Position numbers and translations under genes: made by a program. Below are positions 25,728 to 34,127 of a stretch of DNA of 64,000 bases, piece by piece (the first letter of the stretch is position 1; every line of letters starts with the position of its first letter). Source of the stretch: Hellea balneolensis DSM 19091 (lineage in GTDB: Bacteria; Pseudomonadota; Alphaproteobacteria; Caulobacterales; Maricaulaceae). Location of the stretch: NCBI RefSeq assembly GCF_000428525.1, contig NZ_AUAC01000002.1, forward strand, positions 1,116,001 to 1,180,000. The letters run 5' to 3'. The notes under the pieces were generated by a model. It worked only from the letters and a program-made list of their open reading frames with translations, was not told where the DNA came from and ran no database searches.

Positions 25728-26353
25728 AGCTGACGAACAGCCCGAGCGAGATTCTTCTTAGCTTGATCTTCTAGCTGCTCATTGAAATAATCTGTTCGAT
25801 ATATCATTTTGCGCTCAAAAAAGCCCTCCAGAATTTCCTTACGCTTTTTTTTGAAAATAAAAGACGGTACGCGCTTATATTCCTTGCGCACATCCTTTTC
25901 GAATTTCTCGTAAATAGCAGGGGCCGTTCCTAAAACGCTCAAATCTATATCAAGCATCAGTTTACCGTCCTGCGTTTCTGGCGCTAAATGCTCTTTTGTT
26001 ATCAGAATGAGATCAGATATTCTGGAGATGACATCCTGGGTAGCCTGATTTTTCACAAGGAATGAAGCGGCCATATCAGCACTGTCTTCTTCATTTGTTT
26101 TTGAGAAAGGTTTATAAACGGCGTCATGAAACCAGAGCGCCAATTCTATTTCATGAGGGTTTATAGCTTGCTCAGTAACACGAGTTAAATGCCTAAAACA
26201 CGCATTTATATGCTCGAGCGTATGATAAGCACGATGCTTTTCAGTATATGCTTTTATGAGCTTATCATAGGTTTCATTATTCTCTGAAAAACCAAAAGCT
26301 CTCATCAAATCATGCCAACCGCTTTGTCCAATCTTTGAATTTAATGTCATCAT
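25724..26353 (-). CDS. Predicted HD-superfamily metal-dependent phosphohydrolase (COG4339-like)
   Basis: About 209 residues. Metal-ligand motifs of this HD subfamily are present: YHTLEHINACF (His), ALWFHDAVYKP (His-Asp) and LMLDIDLSVLG (late Asp). The family is annotated only as predicted phosphohydrolase. The frame can extend three codons to GTG 26362; the AGGAAG just before ATG 26353/26350 favours the shorter form. Convergent with fabI, no operon partner. Confidence 0.8.
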   Translation of the reverse strand: MMTLNSKIGQSGWHDLMRAFGFSENNETYDKLIKAYTEKHRAYHTLEHINACFRHLTRVTEQAINPHEIELALWFHDAVYKPFSKTNEEDSADMAASFLVKNQATQDVISRISDLILITKEHLAPETQDGKLMLDIDLSVLGTAPAIYEKFEKDVRKEYKRVPSFIFKKKRKEILEGFFERKMIYRTDYFNEQLEDQAKKNLARAVRQL

Positions 26354-26449
26354 CTTCCTCACATCAGCAACAAGTGTAGTCTAGTGACGCTTAGAGTCAT
26401 GAGAAGATTAGCTCTCGCATAGATCATACCTATTTTTGCAGCAGTCGCT

Positions 26450-28141
26450 TCAATATAGCGGAATGGTGGCCGCAATCGGATCTAGTCTTACCCAGAGAGC
26501 TATCGCGGCTGATACTAGCAAAGCAGTCATGGCAAGAAAATAAGCGGTCTTTTTCTTAACCCCCTCATAGAGAGGCAAGATAACTAAAGCCGCGAGGGCC
26601 GCGGGCAATATGGACACTGATAATAAATCAGGTCCTATGCCGAGCATAAGCAAATGTCCAAGAGCTATCATATATCCAGCGACTCCGGCGGTCAAAATGA
26701 CCACCGCTAATTTTGTCCCAATATGGCTCGGCCAGCGCTGCATCATTAAAGATTTAAATCCGCATAGCATAAGCGGCAAGCTGATAAAATATGTCGCCGT
26801 TGGCGCGAAGGCTTGCCCGACAATACCTAATAAAAAGAGCGGCAAAGCTGCGCCCAAACGGGCATTTACTGTCAAGGCTTTCGGTCCGAAAACGGCAAAG
26901 AAAGCTGCGGCGCAAAAGAATACCGCTAGCCCTTCTAATTTTCTAATAGCCGCTAAGCGGTCATAATAATTTGCGCCCGCGCCAGAACCCGACATTACAT
27001 TCAGCCCGTAAAGCAGACCCCCGCCAAGCCCAAAGAAAATCAACATCTTAACAGCTCCCGATAATATCTCTTTGGTGCGGATTTCACCTTTCAAAGACAG
27101 ACCATAACATAGCCCTGCCAGGCCTAAAAAAATCCACCCCCAAAAGGGCGCATAGATAATTGTAGCGAGCCCAAACACATCAAAGAATGTCGCATCTGGT
27201 TTCTTATCCGGCAGAGTGTCTGCAGCTAATAAGGCCCGGGTTAAATCCAACCCTTGCGAACCCATGTGCTGCAAGGTGCGCTCATCAAGCGCCTCAACCT
27301 CTATCTTAGGCGAATGGTAATATTCCGCGCCGCCAATATTAGCGATATTATATGCAGTATAATCCCCCTCCAAAGCTGGCGTTAAGTCAGTGTCATTTGG
27401 CAAAACATTATAGACGAATGTCGAAAGCGAGGACGCGCTAGGCTGTTTCACGGCCTTTGCAAAAACACGCATCGCCGCGCCGTTTTGTTTGGACGTTTGG
27501 AACAAATTAGCGGTCCCGCCGCCGCCCCGGGCTTCAAAATTTATAACCGCGCCCACTTTATCTCGCAGCGGGTTTGAGCTGAAAAAATGCCGCGCCCCTG
27601 ACAACCCAACTTCTTCACCATCCGTAAATAATACGATTAGGCCGCGCTCATGGGGCCCGCTTTCTTTTAAGGCTCTGACAATCTCCAATATGCTGACAAT
27701 TCCAACCGTATCATCAGCCGCGCCGGGCGAGTCCCAGACCGTATCATGATGCGCCATTAGGAGCACTGCGGGTTTAGAGACATCAGTTCCGGGCAAGATT
27801 CCTATCACGTTAAAAATGGCTTGTTCACTTTTGTTCTCACCGCTCCATTTATTCAGGCGTTTCAGCGCCCGCTCCCCCAATTCCCCCTCACCAAGGTTGA
27901 CTTTCAGACCTAAAGAGTCGAGCCGCATGGATAAATACTCGCGGACTTTCGCATTTTCATCAGACCCCGTCGGATGCGGCTTAGCCGCTATAATGCGTAA
28001 ATCTGTCATAGCCCGCGCAGATGAAAACCTGTCTGCCGCTATCGTTCCAGATTGTGGTGCAGGCGGGATGATCGCCATAGACGCAAAGATAAGCGCAAGT
28101 AAAATTGAGCTCAGTAATAATCCCCATTTGCGCAACACCAC
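26450..28141 (-). CDS. M28-family zinc peptidase with C-terminal membrane domain
   Basis: About 563 residues. One N-terminal membrane helix leads to a catalytic domain with M28 zinc ligands in LMAHHDTVWDSPGAADDT and LFTDGEEVGLSGARHF, and an additional late histidine region YHSPKIEVEAL. After about residue 320 there are roughly eight hydrophobic segments, so the protein is membrane-embedded with the peptidase outside. The first in-frame start (TTG 28153) is inside a good ribosome site (GAGGGGAGA), so GTG 28141 or 28138 is preferred. Eukaryotic relatives (Fxna/ERMP1-like) share this domain order. Confidence 0.82.
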   Translation of the reverse strand: MVLRKWGLLLSSILLALIFASMAIIPPAPQSGTIAADRFSSARAMTDLRIIAAKPHPTGSDENAKVREYLSMRLDSLGLKVNLGEGELGERALKRLNKWSGENKSEQAIFNVIGILPGTDVSKPAVLLMAHHDTVWDSPGAADDTVGIVSILEIVRALKESGPHERGLIVLFTDGEEVGLSGARHFFSSNPLRDKVGAVINFEARGGGGTANLFQTSKQNGAAMRVFAKAVKQPSASSLSTFVYNVLPNDTDLTPALEGDYTAYNIANIGGAEYYHSPKIEVEALDERTLQHMGSQGLDLTRALLAADTLPDKKPDATFFDVFGLATIIYAPFWGWIFLGLAGLCYGLSLKGEIRTKEILSGAVKMLIFFGLGGGLLYGLNVMSGSGAGANYYDRLAAIRKLEGLAVFFCAAAFFAVFGPKALTVNARLGAALPLFLLGIVGQAFAPTATYFISLPLMLCGFKSLMMQRWPSHIGTKLAVVILTAGVAGYMIALGHLLMLGIGPDLLSVSILPAALAALVILPLYEGVKKKTAYFLAMTALLVSAAIALWVRLDPIAATIPLY

Positions 28142-28205
28142 GTCTCCCCTCAACTGTCAGAATAGCTGACCCTGTTTTAAACAGTCTCGATTGTCAAACC
28201 TGTCT

Positions 28206-28598
28206 TTAGCTGAAAATGGCTATCCACATCGCGGCTGCCCCCACCACAAAAGATATTGGCGCGGCGATTTGAACATGCCAAGGTTTGAGCTTATCCGCCC
28301 ACCAAACCGCATAGGCGTGATGCCAATGGCGCGGGATGAGCATGAGTATAATCGCTGTGATGATAAGAAAGCCGCCGCATATCTGCGTCAGTTTTACATT
28401 GGGCGTCAAAGGCGCAAGTCCGACAACGCCCAGTCCAACCACTAACCTAAGGCTTAGCTCTGTATAATTTATAAGGTTAGTGCTCGCCATCCTTCGAAGC
28501 GCGCCCAACATCATTTTGGGCTTGACTAAGATTAAAACACTCACGCCCATCATCCAGAGCCCAAAAATCGCGACAATAGATCTCGAAAGCAGCTCCAC
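28206..28598 (-). CDS. Small four-helix membrane protein, unknown
   Basis: A 130-residue protein with four hydrophobic segments and few charged residues. I recognise no catalytic motif; LVKPKMMLGALRRMAS and RHWHHAYAVWWADKLKPW are the only polar loops. GTG start, 2 bp after the stop of the ribbon-helix-helix-like gene, so the two are almost certainly one transcript. Function unknown. Confidence 0.6.
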   Translation of the reverse strand: MELLSRSIVAIFGLWMMGVSVLILVKPKMMLGALRRMASTNLINYTELSLRLVVGLGVVGLAPLTPNVKLTQICGGFLIITAIILMLIPRHWHHAYAVWWADKLKPWHVQIAAPISFVVGAAAMWIAIFS

Positions 28599-28600
28599 CT

Positions 28601-28939
28601 CTAAGCCAGGCTTTCCAAGTCCTCGCCGGACAAATTTGCGGCGGCGAAATAGACGAGGTCTAGCAAGACGGCAGGGCGTCCTTGACCGACGGTTTGCGCG
28701 ATGGAATTGAGATAATCTGCATTATCAGGGCTGAGCCTAACGGTTGTGCGGCGCTGCGGTGCAAAGCGGACTTCTGAAAACCAACCCGTCACATCGGAGG
28801 CGTGAAAATCACTGCGTATATGGGTGACCGCACGGTCAATGACTTTGGACCGCGCCTTAGTCTTCATACGCCGCCCCATCTGCGTGATGAGTTTCTCTGC
28901 ACCGGGTTCAATCAGCATTTCTATGGCTTTTGTCGTCAT
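28601..28939 (-). CDS. Small protein with ribbon-helix-helix-like C-terminal region
   Basis: A 112-residue protein. The stretch RTTVRLSPDNADYLNSIAQ followed by a G-Q-G-R turn and a second helix (PAVLLDLVYFAAA) fits a ribbon-helix-helix DNA-binding unit. The first 60 residues are basic and helical (RRMKTKARSKVIDRAV). No toxin partner is evident; the downstream partner is a small membrane protein. A CtrA-like TTAA-N7-TTAA site lies about 160 bp upstream. The call rests on pattern only. Confidence 0.55.
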   Translation of the reverse strand: MTTKAIEMLIEPGAEKLITQMGRRMKTKARSKVIDRAVTHIRSDFHASDVTGWFSEVRFAPQRRTTVRLSPDNADYLNSIAQTVGQGRPAVLLDLVYFAAANLSGEDLESLA

Positions 28940-29099
28940 AGCTCTGCTTTAGAGATTTATGGTTTATGAAGTATTAAGGGTGACAGGCATTTGAAAGTGA
29001 TTTGGGCCATTTTTCCTAAAAGGTTAATCAAACGCTATCATGGCATCGGAAATGAAAGATAATTTGGCCGCCAATTGAATATTTAAAAATACCAAAAGC

Positions 29100-29115
29100 T
29101 TAAGTGAAAATTAAC
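29100..29115. promoter_or_regulatory. CtrA-like box (TTAA-N7-TTAAC)
   Basis: TTAAGTGAAAATTAAC has two TTAA halves separated by exactly seven bases and a trailing C, matching the CtrA consensus of Caulobacterales and relatives. It lies in the 207-bp AT-rich gap between the ribD-like stop and the ribbon-helix-helix-like gene. That gap otherwise shows nothing I can assign. A single match in AT-rich sequence can occur by chance. Confidence 0.4.
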
Positions 29116-29146
29116 ATAGTCCTCGGTTTGAAAGACAAAATGCCCA

Positions 29147-29563
29147 TCATTTGGAATGCCTCGCGAAGAAGTCGGCATTGACCTGAAACGCGTCGTCCTC
29201 ACAGACACCGATGATGGTATCTATGCCGGCCTCTTGAAGAAGAGCCGCGCCGCGCCAATGCACGCGCGGGTCAGGATCTATGACGGCGATGACGCATTGC
29301 GCGATACCCGCCTCTATAAGCGCATTGGCGCAAGGCGCGGTCTGGCCGTAATGGGAACAAGGCTCTAATGCCACATAGACGCTTGCGCCCTTTGCTTGCC
29401 GCCCAGCTACTTGGAGGGCATTGGTTTCGCCATGAGGCCGCCCGCCATCAGAGGTCACGCCTTGCCCGACAATTTTTCCATCTTTTACAATCACGCAGCC
29501 TACAGCGGGGTTCTCACCCGTGCGCCCTTTTTGCTCCCAAGAGAGCGCTAGAGCCTTCCTCAT
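29147..29563 (-). CDS. Stand-alone RibD-type pyrimidine deaminase domain
   Basis: A 138-residue cytidine-deaminase-fold protein matching the N-terminal half of RibD, which deaminates the diaminohydroxyphosphoribosyl-pyrimidine intermediate of riboflavin synthesis. The zinc site is HGETNAL plus PCSHYGQTAPCANAL. After FQVNADFFARHSK it stops, where RibD would continue into its reductase domain. The codons just upstream of the ATG read S-H-E-Y-W, which continues the RibD alignment, but no ordinary start codon is available there before a stop. It is either a specialised single-domain enzyme or a remnant. Follows gpmA by 16 bp. Confidence 0.8.
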   Translation of the reverse strand: MRKALALSWEQKGRTGENPAVGCVIVKDGKIVGQGVTSDGGRPHGETNALQVAGRQAKGASVYVALEPCSHYGQTAPCANALIEAGIAQCVIAVIDPDPRVHWRGAALLQEAGIDTIIGVCEDDAFQVNADFFARHSK

Positions 29564-29579
29564 CCAATATTCATGGGAC

Positions 29580-30311
29580 TTAAACAGTGCCTATCTCCGG
29601 CAGATCTTTGGCGCGTTTTTTATCGAGATATTTCGCTGACTTTATGTCGAGTGTTCCGTCTTCAAACTCAATCAAAAGCGGGTTTCCTGTTGGAAATTCA
29701 AAGCCTGGAATGTCTTTATCGGCGACGTCAAAAAGCTCTTTCAAAATCGCGCGAAGACTATTTCCATGGGCAGAAATAATAATGTTATTATTGGCACGGA
29801 TGAAGGGGACTATTTGGCCTTTAAAATAGGGCAATACACGCTCGCATGTGATTTTCAAGCTCTCCCCCGTAGGAAGCTCTGTCGGGTCTATCTGGGCATA
29901 TTTAGAATCTTTACTCGGATGAAATTCATTCTCCATGTCAATTTGCGGCGGCGGTGTATCAAAGCTGCGGCGCCAGATATGGACTTGCTCATCGCCGTGC
30001 TTATCGCGCGTCTCTTGTTTATTAAGGCCTGTCAGACCGCCATAGTGACGCTCATTGAGACGCCAGTCCTTAGTCACAGGAATATGAAATTGCTCGGCGG
30101 CCTCGAGAGAGAGCCAAAGCGTTTTAATCGCGCGGCGCTGATAACTTGTGAAAGCCGCGTCAAATTCAATACCCGCTTTAGCAACAAGTTTACCGGCCTT
30201 TTTAGCCTCACGCACACCTTCAGCCGTTAAGCCAACATCAACCCAGCCCGTAAAGCGGTTTTCAAGATTCCATTGTGATTGTCCATGCCGGACGAGAACG
30301 AGAGAGGTCAT
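29580..30311 (-). CDS. gpmA: 2,3-bisphosphoglycerate-dependent phosphoglycerate mutase
   Basis: Interconverts 3- and 2-phosphoglycerate in glycolysis and gluconeogenesis. The catalytic histidine is in LVLVRHGQSQWN at the N-terminus, the substrate loop is RLNERHYGGLTGLNK, and the second histidine is in IISAHGNSLRAIL. Length of 243 residues matches dPGM. It is upstream of the RibD-like gene on the same strand and has a 66-bp AT-rich leader. Confidence 0.94.
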   Translation of the reverse strand: MTSLVLVRHGQSQWNLENRFTGWVDVGLTAEGVREAKKAGKLVAKAGIEFDAAFTSYQRRAIKTLWLSLEAAEQFHIPVTKDWRLNERHYGGLTGLNKQETRDKHGDEQVHIWRRSFDTPPPQIDMENEFHPSKDSKYAQIDPTELPTGESLKITCERVLPYFKGQIVPFIRANNNIIISAHGNSLRAILKELFDVADKDIPGFEFPTGNPLLIEFEDGTLDIKSAKYLDKKRAKDLPEIGTV

Positions 30312-30377
30312 TTATTTGAGTTCCTTCTAAATTTTTCTAGTCTCTACATGATGAAAGATTTCATGCAAAATAAATTA

Positions 30378-30563
30378 CTACGATACCAAATCTAAGACCT
30401 TATCTTCTAACGCGGTAAGTTTGGCTTTTAGAGCTCTAATATCCTTAAGAATATCCTTGTTCTGATGAAATGCCATTTCTTCTAGCTCAATATTAAGTCT
30501 GGACTCATTATCTAGCCTTTGAACGTAAAGATGAGGGTTAGGCTTCTTCGATTCTTCAAACAT
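30378..30563 (-). CDS. Small coiled-coil hypothetical protein
   Basis: A 61-residue protein overlapping the upstream gene's end by 8 bp. The second half is a predicted coiled coil with heptad-spaced L and I residues (DIRALKAKLTALEDKVLDLV). No family recognised. AT-rich like its partner. The overlap and shared composition support it being real. Confidence 0.5.
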   Translation of the reverse strand: MFEESKKPNPHLYVQRLDNESRLNIELEEMAFHQNKDILKDIRALKAKLTALEDKVLDLVS

Positions 30564-30984
30564 GACCCAACCTAATAATAGCTTTAGGCGTTAGAATCCA
30601 AGTCCTGCCTGATTCATCAAACATCAACAAATCTTGCGACTTCATCCAAGTAAGGTAACTACGAAACTTTGTACTTGGCCCTAAGGTTCCAGTTATGTTT
30701 GGGTGATGAGTAAGCCTCCATAGTTGTTTTGTAGTCAACCTAACATCTGTAATCTCGTTATAAGATTTAATCGACCCTACTCTTTCTCGAAAGGCGACTA
30801 AAATTTCCGCTACCTTCACAGCTTTGGAAGCATTTTTATAATTAATAGTGCTGTTCCAACCGACTGAAAGCTTTGAGCTTATGCGGGTTAGCTTTTTCAA
30901 CTCAGTAAGTTCTGCTGTCTGCTGCTTTAAGAACTCTTCCTTCTCTTTAACGGCGCTTCTAAAATATTGGTTTAAGGTTTTCAT
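30556..30984 (-). CDS. Hypothetical protein, possibly winged-helix
   Basis: About 142 residues from ATG 30984; the frame could start at GTG 31026, but those extra residues lack support. The N-terminal 35 residues form a charged coil (SAVKEKEEFLKQQTAELTELKKL). The C-terminal half has the pattern TTKQLWRLTHHPN…RSYLTWMKSQDLLMF…WILTPKAI, which resembles a winged helix (recognition helix then beta-hairpin). No confident family. Its composition is lower in GC than flanking gpmA and polA, hinting at acquired DNA. Confidence 0.5.
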   Translation of the reverse strand: MKTLNQYFRSAVKEKEEFLKQQTAELTELKKLTRISSKLSVGWNSTINYKNASKAVKVAEILVAFRERVGSIKSYNEITDVRLTTKQLWRLTHHPNITGTLGPSTKFRSYLTWMKSQDLLMFDESGRTWILTPKAIIRLGHV

Positions 30985-31128
30985 GAGCCAGAATTCGCAA
31001 ACTAATGAAGATAATTCAATATACACGTTGTAAATATATTATCTTAACAACAATGTTATTTTAATATTTTAAAAACATTATAAATCAATAGTTTGCAAAA
31101 TATTTTTTAATTTACAAGCGGTTTTCAA

Positions 31129-31154
31129 TGTGATATGTGTAAACACATATCACA
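31129..31154. repeat. Perfect inverted repeat between polA and the AT-rich gene pair
   Basis: TGTGATATGTGT and ACACATATCACA are perfect 12-base arms with an AA spacer. It lies 15 bp after the polA stop and 145 bp upstream of the 30556-30984 gene start. It may be a regulator operator for the small genes or an mRNA end structure; no T-run follows in either direction. Confidence 0.6.
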
Positions 31155-31169
31155 TATGATAATTTATAA

Positions 31170-33992
31170 TTAATGCGCATCATTCCAGTTCTTAGCCGCC
31201 AGCGCTTCAACGACGAGCGGCACACTGATATTCACCGCAGGCATCGCCGCATTTTCCATTGTGGGTATCACGACCGCCATTAAGTCATCCGCCTTATCTT
31301 CCGGCACTTCAAAGACCAATTCATCGTGAACCTGAAGGAGCATCCGCGCGCCCTCGACCGCTTTAATCGCCTCCGGCATTCTTATCATGGCGCGGCGCAT
31401 AATGTCGGCAGCCGCGCCTTGGATGGGCGCGTTGATAGCTTGGCGTTCGGCGAAACCGCGCACCGCTTGATTGCGATCTTTAATCCCTTTGATATGGCAC
31501 TTACGGCCAAAGAGCGTTTTGACATAGCCATATTCATGAGCTTCGGATTTGGCCGCGTCCATATAAGCTTTGATGCCGGGGAATTTCTCGAAATAGCTTT
31601 TGATATATTCGCTGGCTTCCGTGCGGGAAATGCCAAGATTATTAGCGAGACCAAAAGCGGAGATGCCGTAAATAATCCCAAAATTAATCGCCTTGGCTTG
31701 GCGGCGCACTTTGGGTGTCATCTCGGCGAGGGGCACGCCAAACATCTCTGACGCCGTGAGTGCGTGAATATCAACACCATCCGCAAAGGCCTGTTTCATC
31801 GTCGGCAAGTCCGCAACATGGGCGAGCAAGCGCAATTCAATTTGTGAATAGTCCGCTGCGACCAATACATGCCCCGCCTCAGCAATAAAAGCATCACGAA
31901 TTTTACGGCCTTCTTCTGTCCGTATCGGGATATTCTGTAGGTTCGGATCAGAAGAAGAGAGCCGCCCCGTTGTGGTCGCCGCCAGAGAGAAGCTCGTATG
32001 GACGCGTCCTGTGCGCTCATTAATTTGCTGCACCAGCGCATCCGTATAGGTTGACTTTAATTTCGAATAGCCGCGCCAATCCAAAATGACTTGCGGGAGT
32101 TTTTCGCCCTTCGCTGCTAAATCTTCCAGAACACCCGCGCCTGTCTGCCATGCGCCCGTTTTGGTTTTCTTGCCGCCCTCTAATCCCATTTGGTCGAAGA
32201 GAATTTCGCCAAGCTGTTTCGGCGAGCCGAGATTAAATTGCGTATCGGCCAGCTCATAGGCTTCGGCCTCAAGCCCAGCCATCTTTTGTGCGAACATGCC
32301 TGACAGCCGCGCCAGTTCTGCGCGGTCAACTTTAATACCATGATTTTCCATTTTTGCGATCACAGACGGCAATGGACGCTCCAGAGTTTCGTAAACGGTT
32401 GTGACTTTTTCAGCCACGAGTTTAGGCTTGAGAAATTTCCAGAGCCGTAATGTGACATCAGCATCTTCGGCAGCATAGGGTGTCGCCTCTTCAAGGCTGA
32501 TCTGATCAAATGTCTTTTGCTTTTTCCCCGTTCCTGCAATCTCTTTAAAGGCAATCGGCATATGCCCGAAATGCGTCTCGGCCAGAAAATCCATGCCGTG
32601 CCCATGAAGCCCGCCCGCAAGGGCATAGGAAATCAACATCGTATCATCATAAGGAGTAGGGTTTAAGCTGTAGCGCTGAAACACGCCCAAATCATACTTA
32701 AAATTCTGCCCCACTTTCATCACAGCTTCGGATTCCAAAAGCGGCCTTAACATCTCAAGCGCTGTGTCCATATCAATTTGCTCAGGTCTATCATCCCCAA
32801 ACATATCTCCGCCGCCGACATGGCCCAACGGAATGTAGCAGGCTTCATTATCCGCTACGGCCAAACAGACGCCGACCAAATTCGCCGCGGCGCTGTCGAG
32901 GCTATCCGTTTCCAAATCCACAGCAATCGCCGGAACTTCAAAGCCGCGTTTTATCCAATGCTCCAAACGGTCTGTGGTCTGCACGCATTCATATTTAGAT
33001 TTATCAAATGTCACATTATCAGGCAGAGTCTTTTCTGCAGGCGGCTCAAAATCGGGCTTAGTATCATCCTTTCGAATGCCGTCAGTTTCGCCCTCACCCA
33101 AGGCCGCGCGGACACGGTTGGTGAGTGTACGAAACTGCATCTCTTCAAGGAAGTCAAACAGCACCTCAATATCGGGATCAGAGACTGCCAAATCCTCAAG
33201 GGGCGTTTCAAGGTCGACATCCGTTTTCAGAGTCACGAGCTCTAAGGACACCCGCGCATTGTCGATATTGGCCATCATCTTTTCGCGGCGGCCCTTTTGC
33301 GGGATTTCATCACAACGCTGCAGCAGCGTTTCAAGATCGCCAAATTGTTCAAGCAGAACCACAGCCGTCTTAACGCCAATTCCTGGAACGCCTGGAATAT
33401 TATCAACAGAGTCTCCTGCCAGCGCTTGGATTTCAATCACCCGCTCCGGCCCCATCCCAAATTTCTCAATCACTTGCGGAATACCGATGGACTTATTCTT
33501 CATTGTATCAAGCATGGTCACCTTATCAGAGACAAGCTGCATAAGGTCTTTATCCGAACTGATAATTGTCACTCTTGCGCCCTTGGCTTCGGCTTCTTTG
33601 GCATAGGTCGCAATCAAGTCATCAGCTTCGAAACCTTCCATCTCAATGGCCGCCGCGCCAAAAGCTCTTGTGGCGTCACGGGTCAGCGGGAATTGCGGGA
33701 TTAAGTCTTCGGGTGTCTCGCTGCGATTGGCTTTGTAAAGGTCATAAATATCATTGCGGAAGGTATAGCTGCCCTTATCGAATATCACTGCAAAATGTGT
33801 TGGGCGCGCCGCATCCGTTTGGCCGCGCAGTAATTTGAAGAGCATATTGGAAAACCCGGCCACTGCGCCAATTGGCAGGCCATCACTTTTGCGCGTCAAT
33901 GGCGGCAGAGCATGATAAGCACGAAAAATATAGCCGGAGCCGTCAACCAAGACGACGTGGGAATTTTTATCGACAGGAGCCGTAACAGACAT
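31170..33992 (-). CDS. polA: DNA polymerase I
   Basis: A 940-residue repair polymerase. The 5'-nuclease domain spans residues 1-300 (VLVDGSGYIFRAYHALPP, VVLLEQFGDLETL). A 3'-5' exonuclease domain retains its acidic residues (DLETDSLDSAA, KVGQNFKYDLGVF, YAAEDADVTLRLW). The polymerase domain has motif A VAADYSQIELRLLAH, motif B RRQAKAINFGIIYG and motif C QVHDELVFEVP. All three activities look intact. It is transcribed alone, divergent from the TonB-like gene. Confidence 0.97.
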   Translation of the reverse strand: MSVTAPVDKNSHVVLVDGSGYIFRAYHALPPLTRKSDGLPIGAVAGFSNMLFKLLRGQTDAARPTHFAVIFDKGSYTFRNDIYDLYKANRSETPEDLIPQFPLTRDATRAFGAAAIEMEGFEADDLIATYAKEAEAKGARVTIISSDKDLMQLVSDKVTMLDTMKNKSIGIPQVIEKFGMGPERVIEIQALAGDSVDNIPGVPGIGVKTAVVLLEQFGDLETLLQRCDEIPQKGRREKMMANIDNARVSLELVTLKTDVDLETPLEDLAVSDPDIEVLFDFLEEMQFRTLTNRVRAALGEGETDGIRKDDTKPDFEPPAEKTLPDNVTFDKSKYECVQTTDRLEHWIKRGFEVPAIAVDLETDSLDSAAANLVGVCLAVADNEACYIPLGHVGGGDMFGDDRPEQIDMDTALEMLRPLLESEAVMKVGQNFKYDLGVFQRYSLNPTPYDDTMLISYALAGGLHGHGMDFLAETHFGHMPIAFKEIAGTGKKQKTFDQISLEEATPYAAEDADVTLRLWKFLKPKLVAEKVTTVYETLERPLPSVIAKMENHGIKVDRAELARLSGMFAQKMAGLEAEAYELADTQFNLGSPKQLGEILFDQMGLEGGKKTKTGAWQTGAGVLEDLAAKGEKLPQVILDWRGYSKLKSTYTDALVQQINERTGRVHTSFSLAATTTGRLSSSDPNLQNIPIRTEEGRKIRDAFIAEAGHVLVAADYSQIELRLLAHVADLPTMKQAFADGVDIHALTASEMFGVPLAEMTPKVRRQAKAINFGIIYGISAFGLANNLGISRTEASEYIKSYFEKFPGIKAYMDAAKSEAHEYGYVKTLFGRKCHIKGIKDRNQAVRGFAERQAINAPIQGAAADIMRRAMIRMPEAIKAVEGARMLLQVHDELVFEVPEDKADDLMAVVIPTMENAAMPAVNISVPLVVEALAAKNWNDAH

Positions 33993-34127
33993 GAAGAATC
34001 CTCAGTGTTTCGCCTTTTTGACCCTGTGGCTGCCTTTATTCAATAGGCGGCCCTAATTTTGCCGTATAAATCTCTCTTTAAAGTCTTTAAAATAGATATA
34101 TCCAACATTCGGGAGGGCTAACCACAA

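Noticed and set aside
28940-29146. Hidden gene or small RNA in the longest AT-rich gap of this region
   Set aside because: No open frame with a ribosome site and no hairpin-plus-T-run; only a CtrA-like box stands out.
31129-31154. CRP/FNR-type site
   Set aside because: Ends read TGTGA and TCACA, but the spacing is 16 bp instead of 6, so it is not a normal CRP site.
32974-33606. 210-codon plus-strand frame
   Set aside because: Antisense shadow of polA; polA motifs are unambiguous on the other strand.
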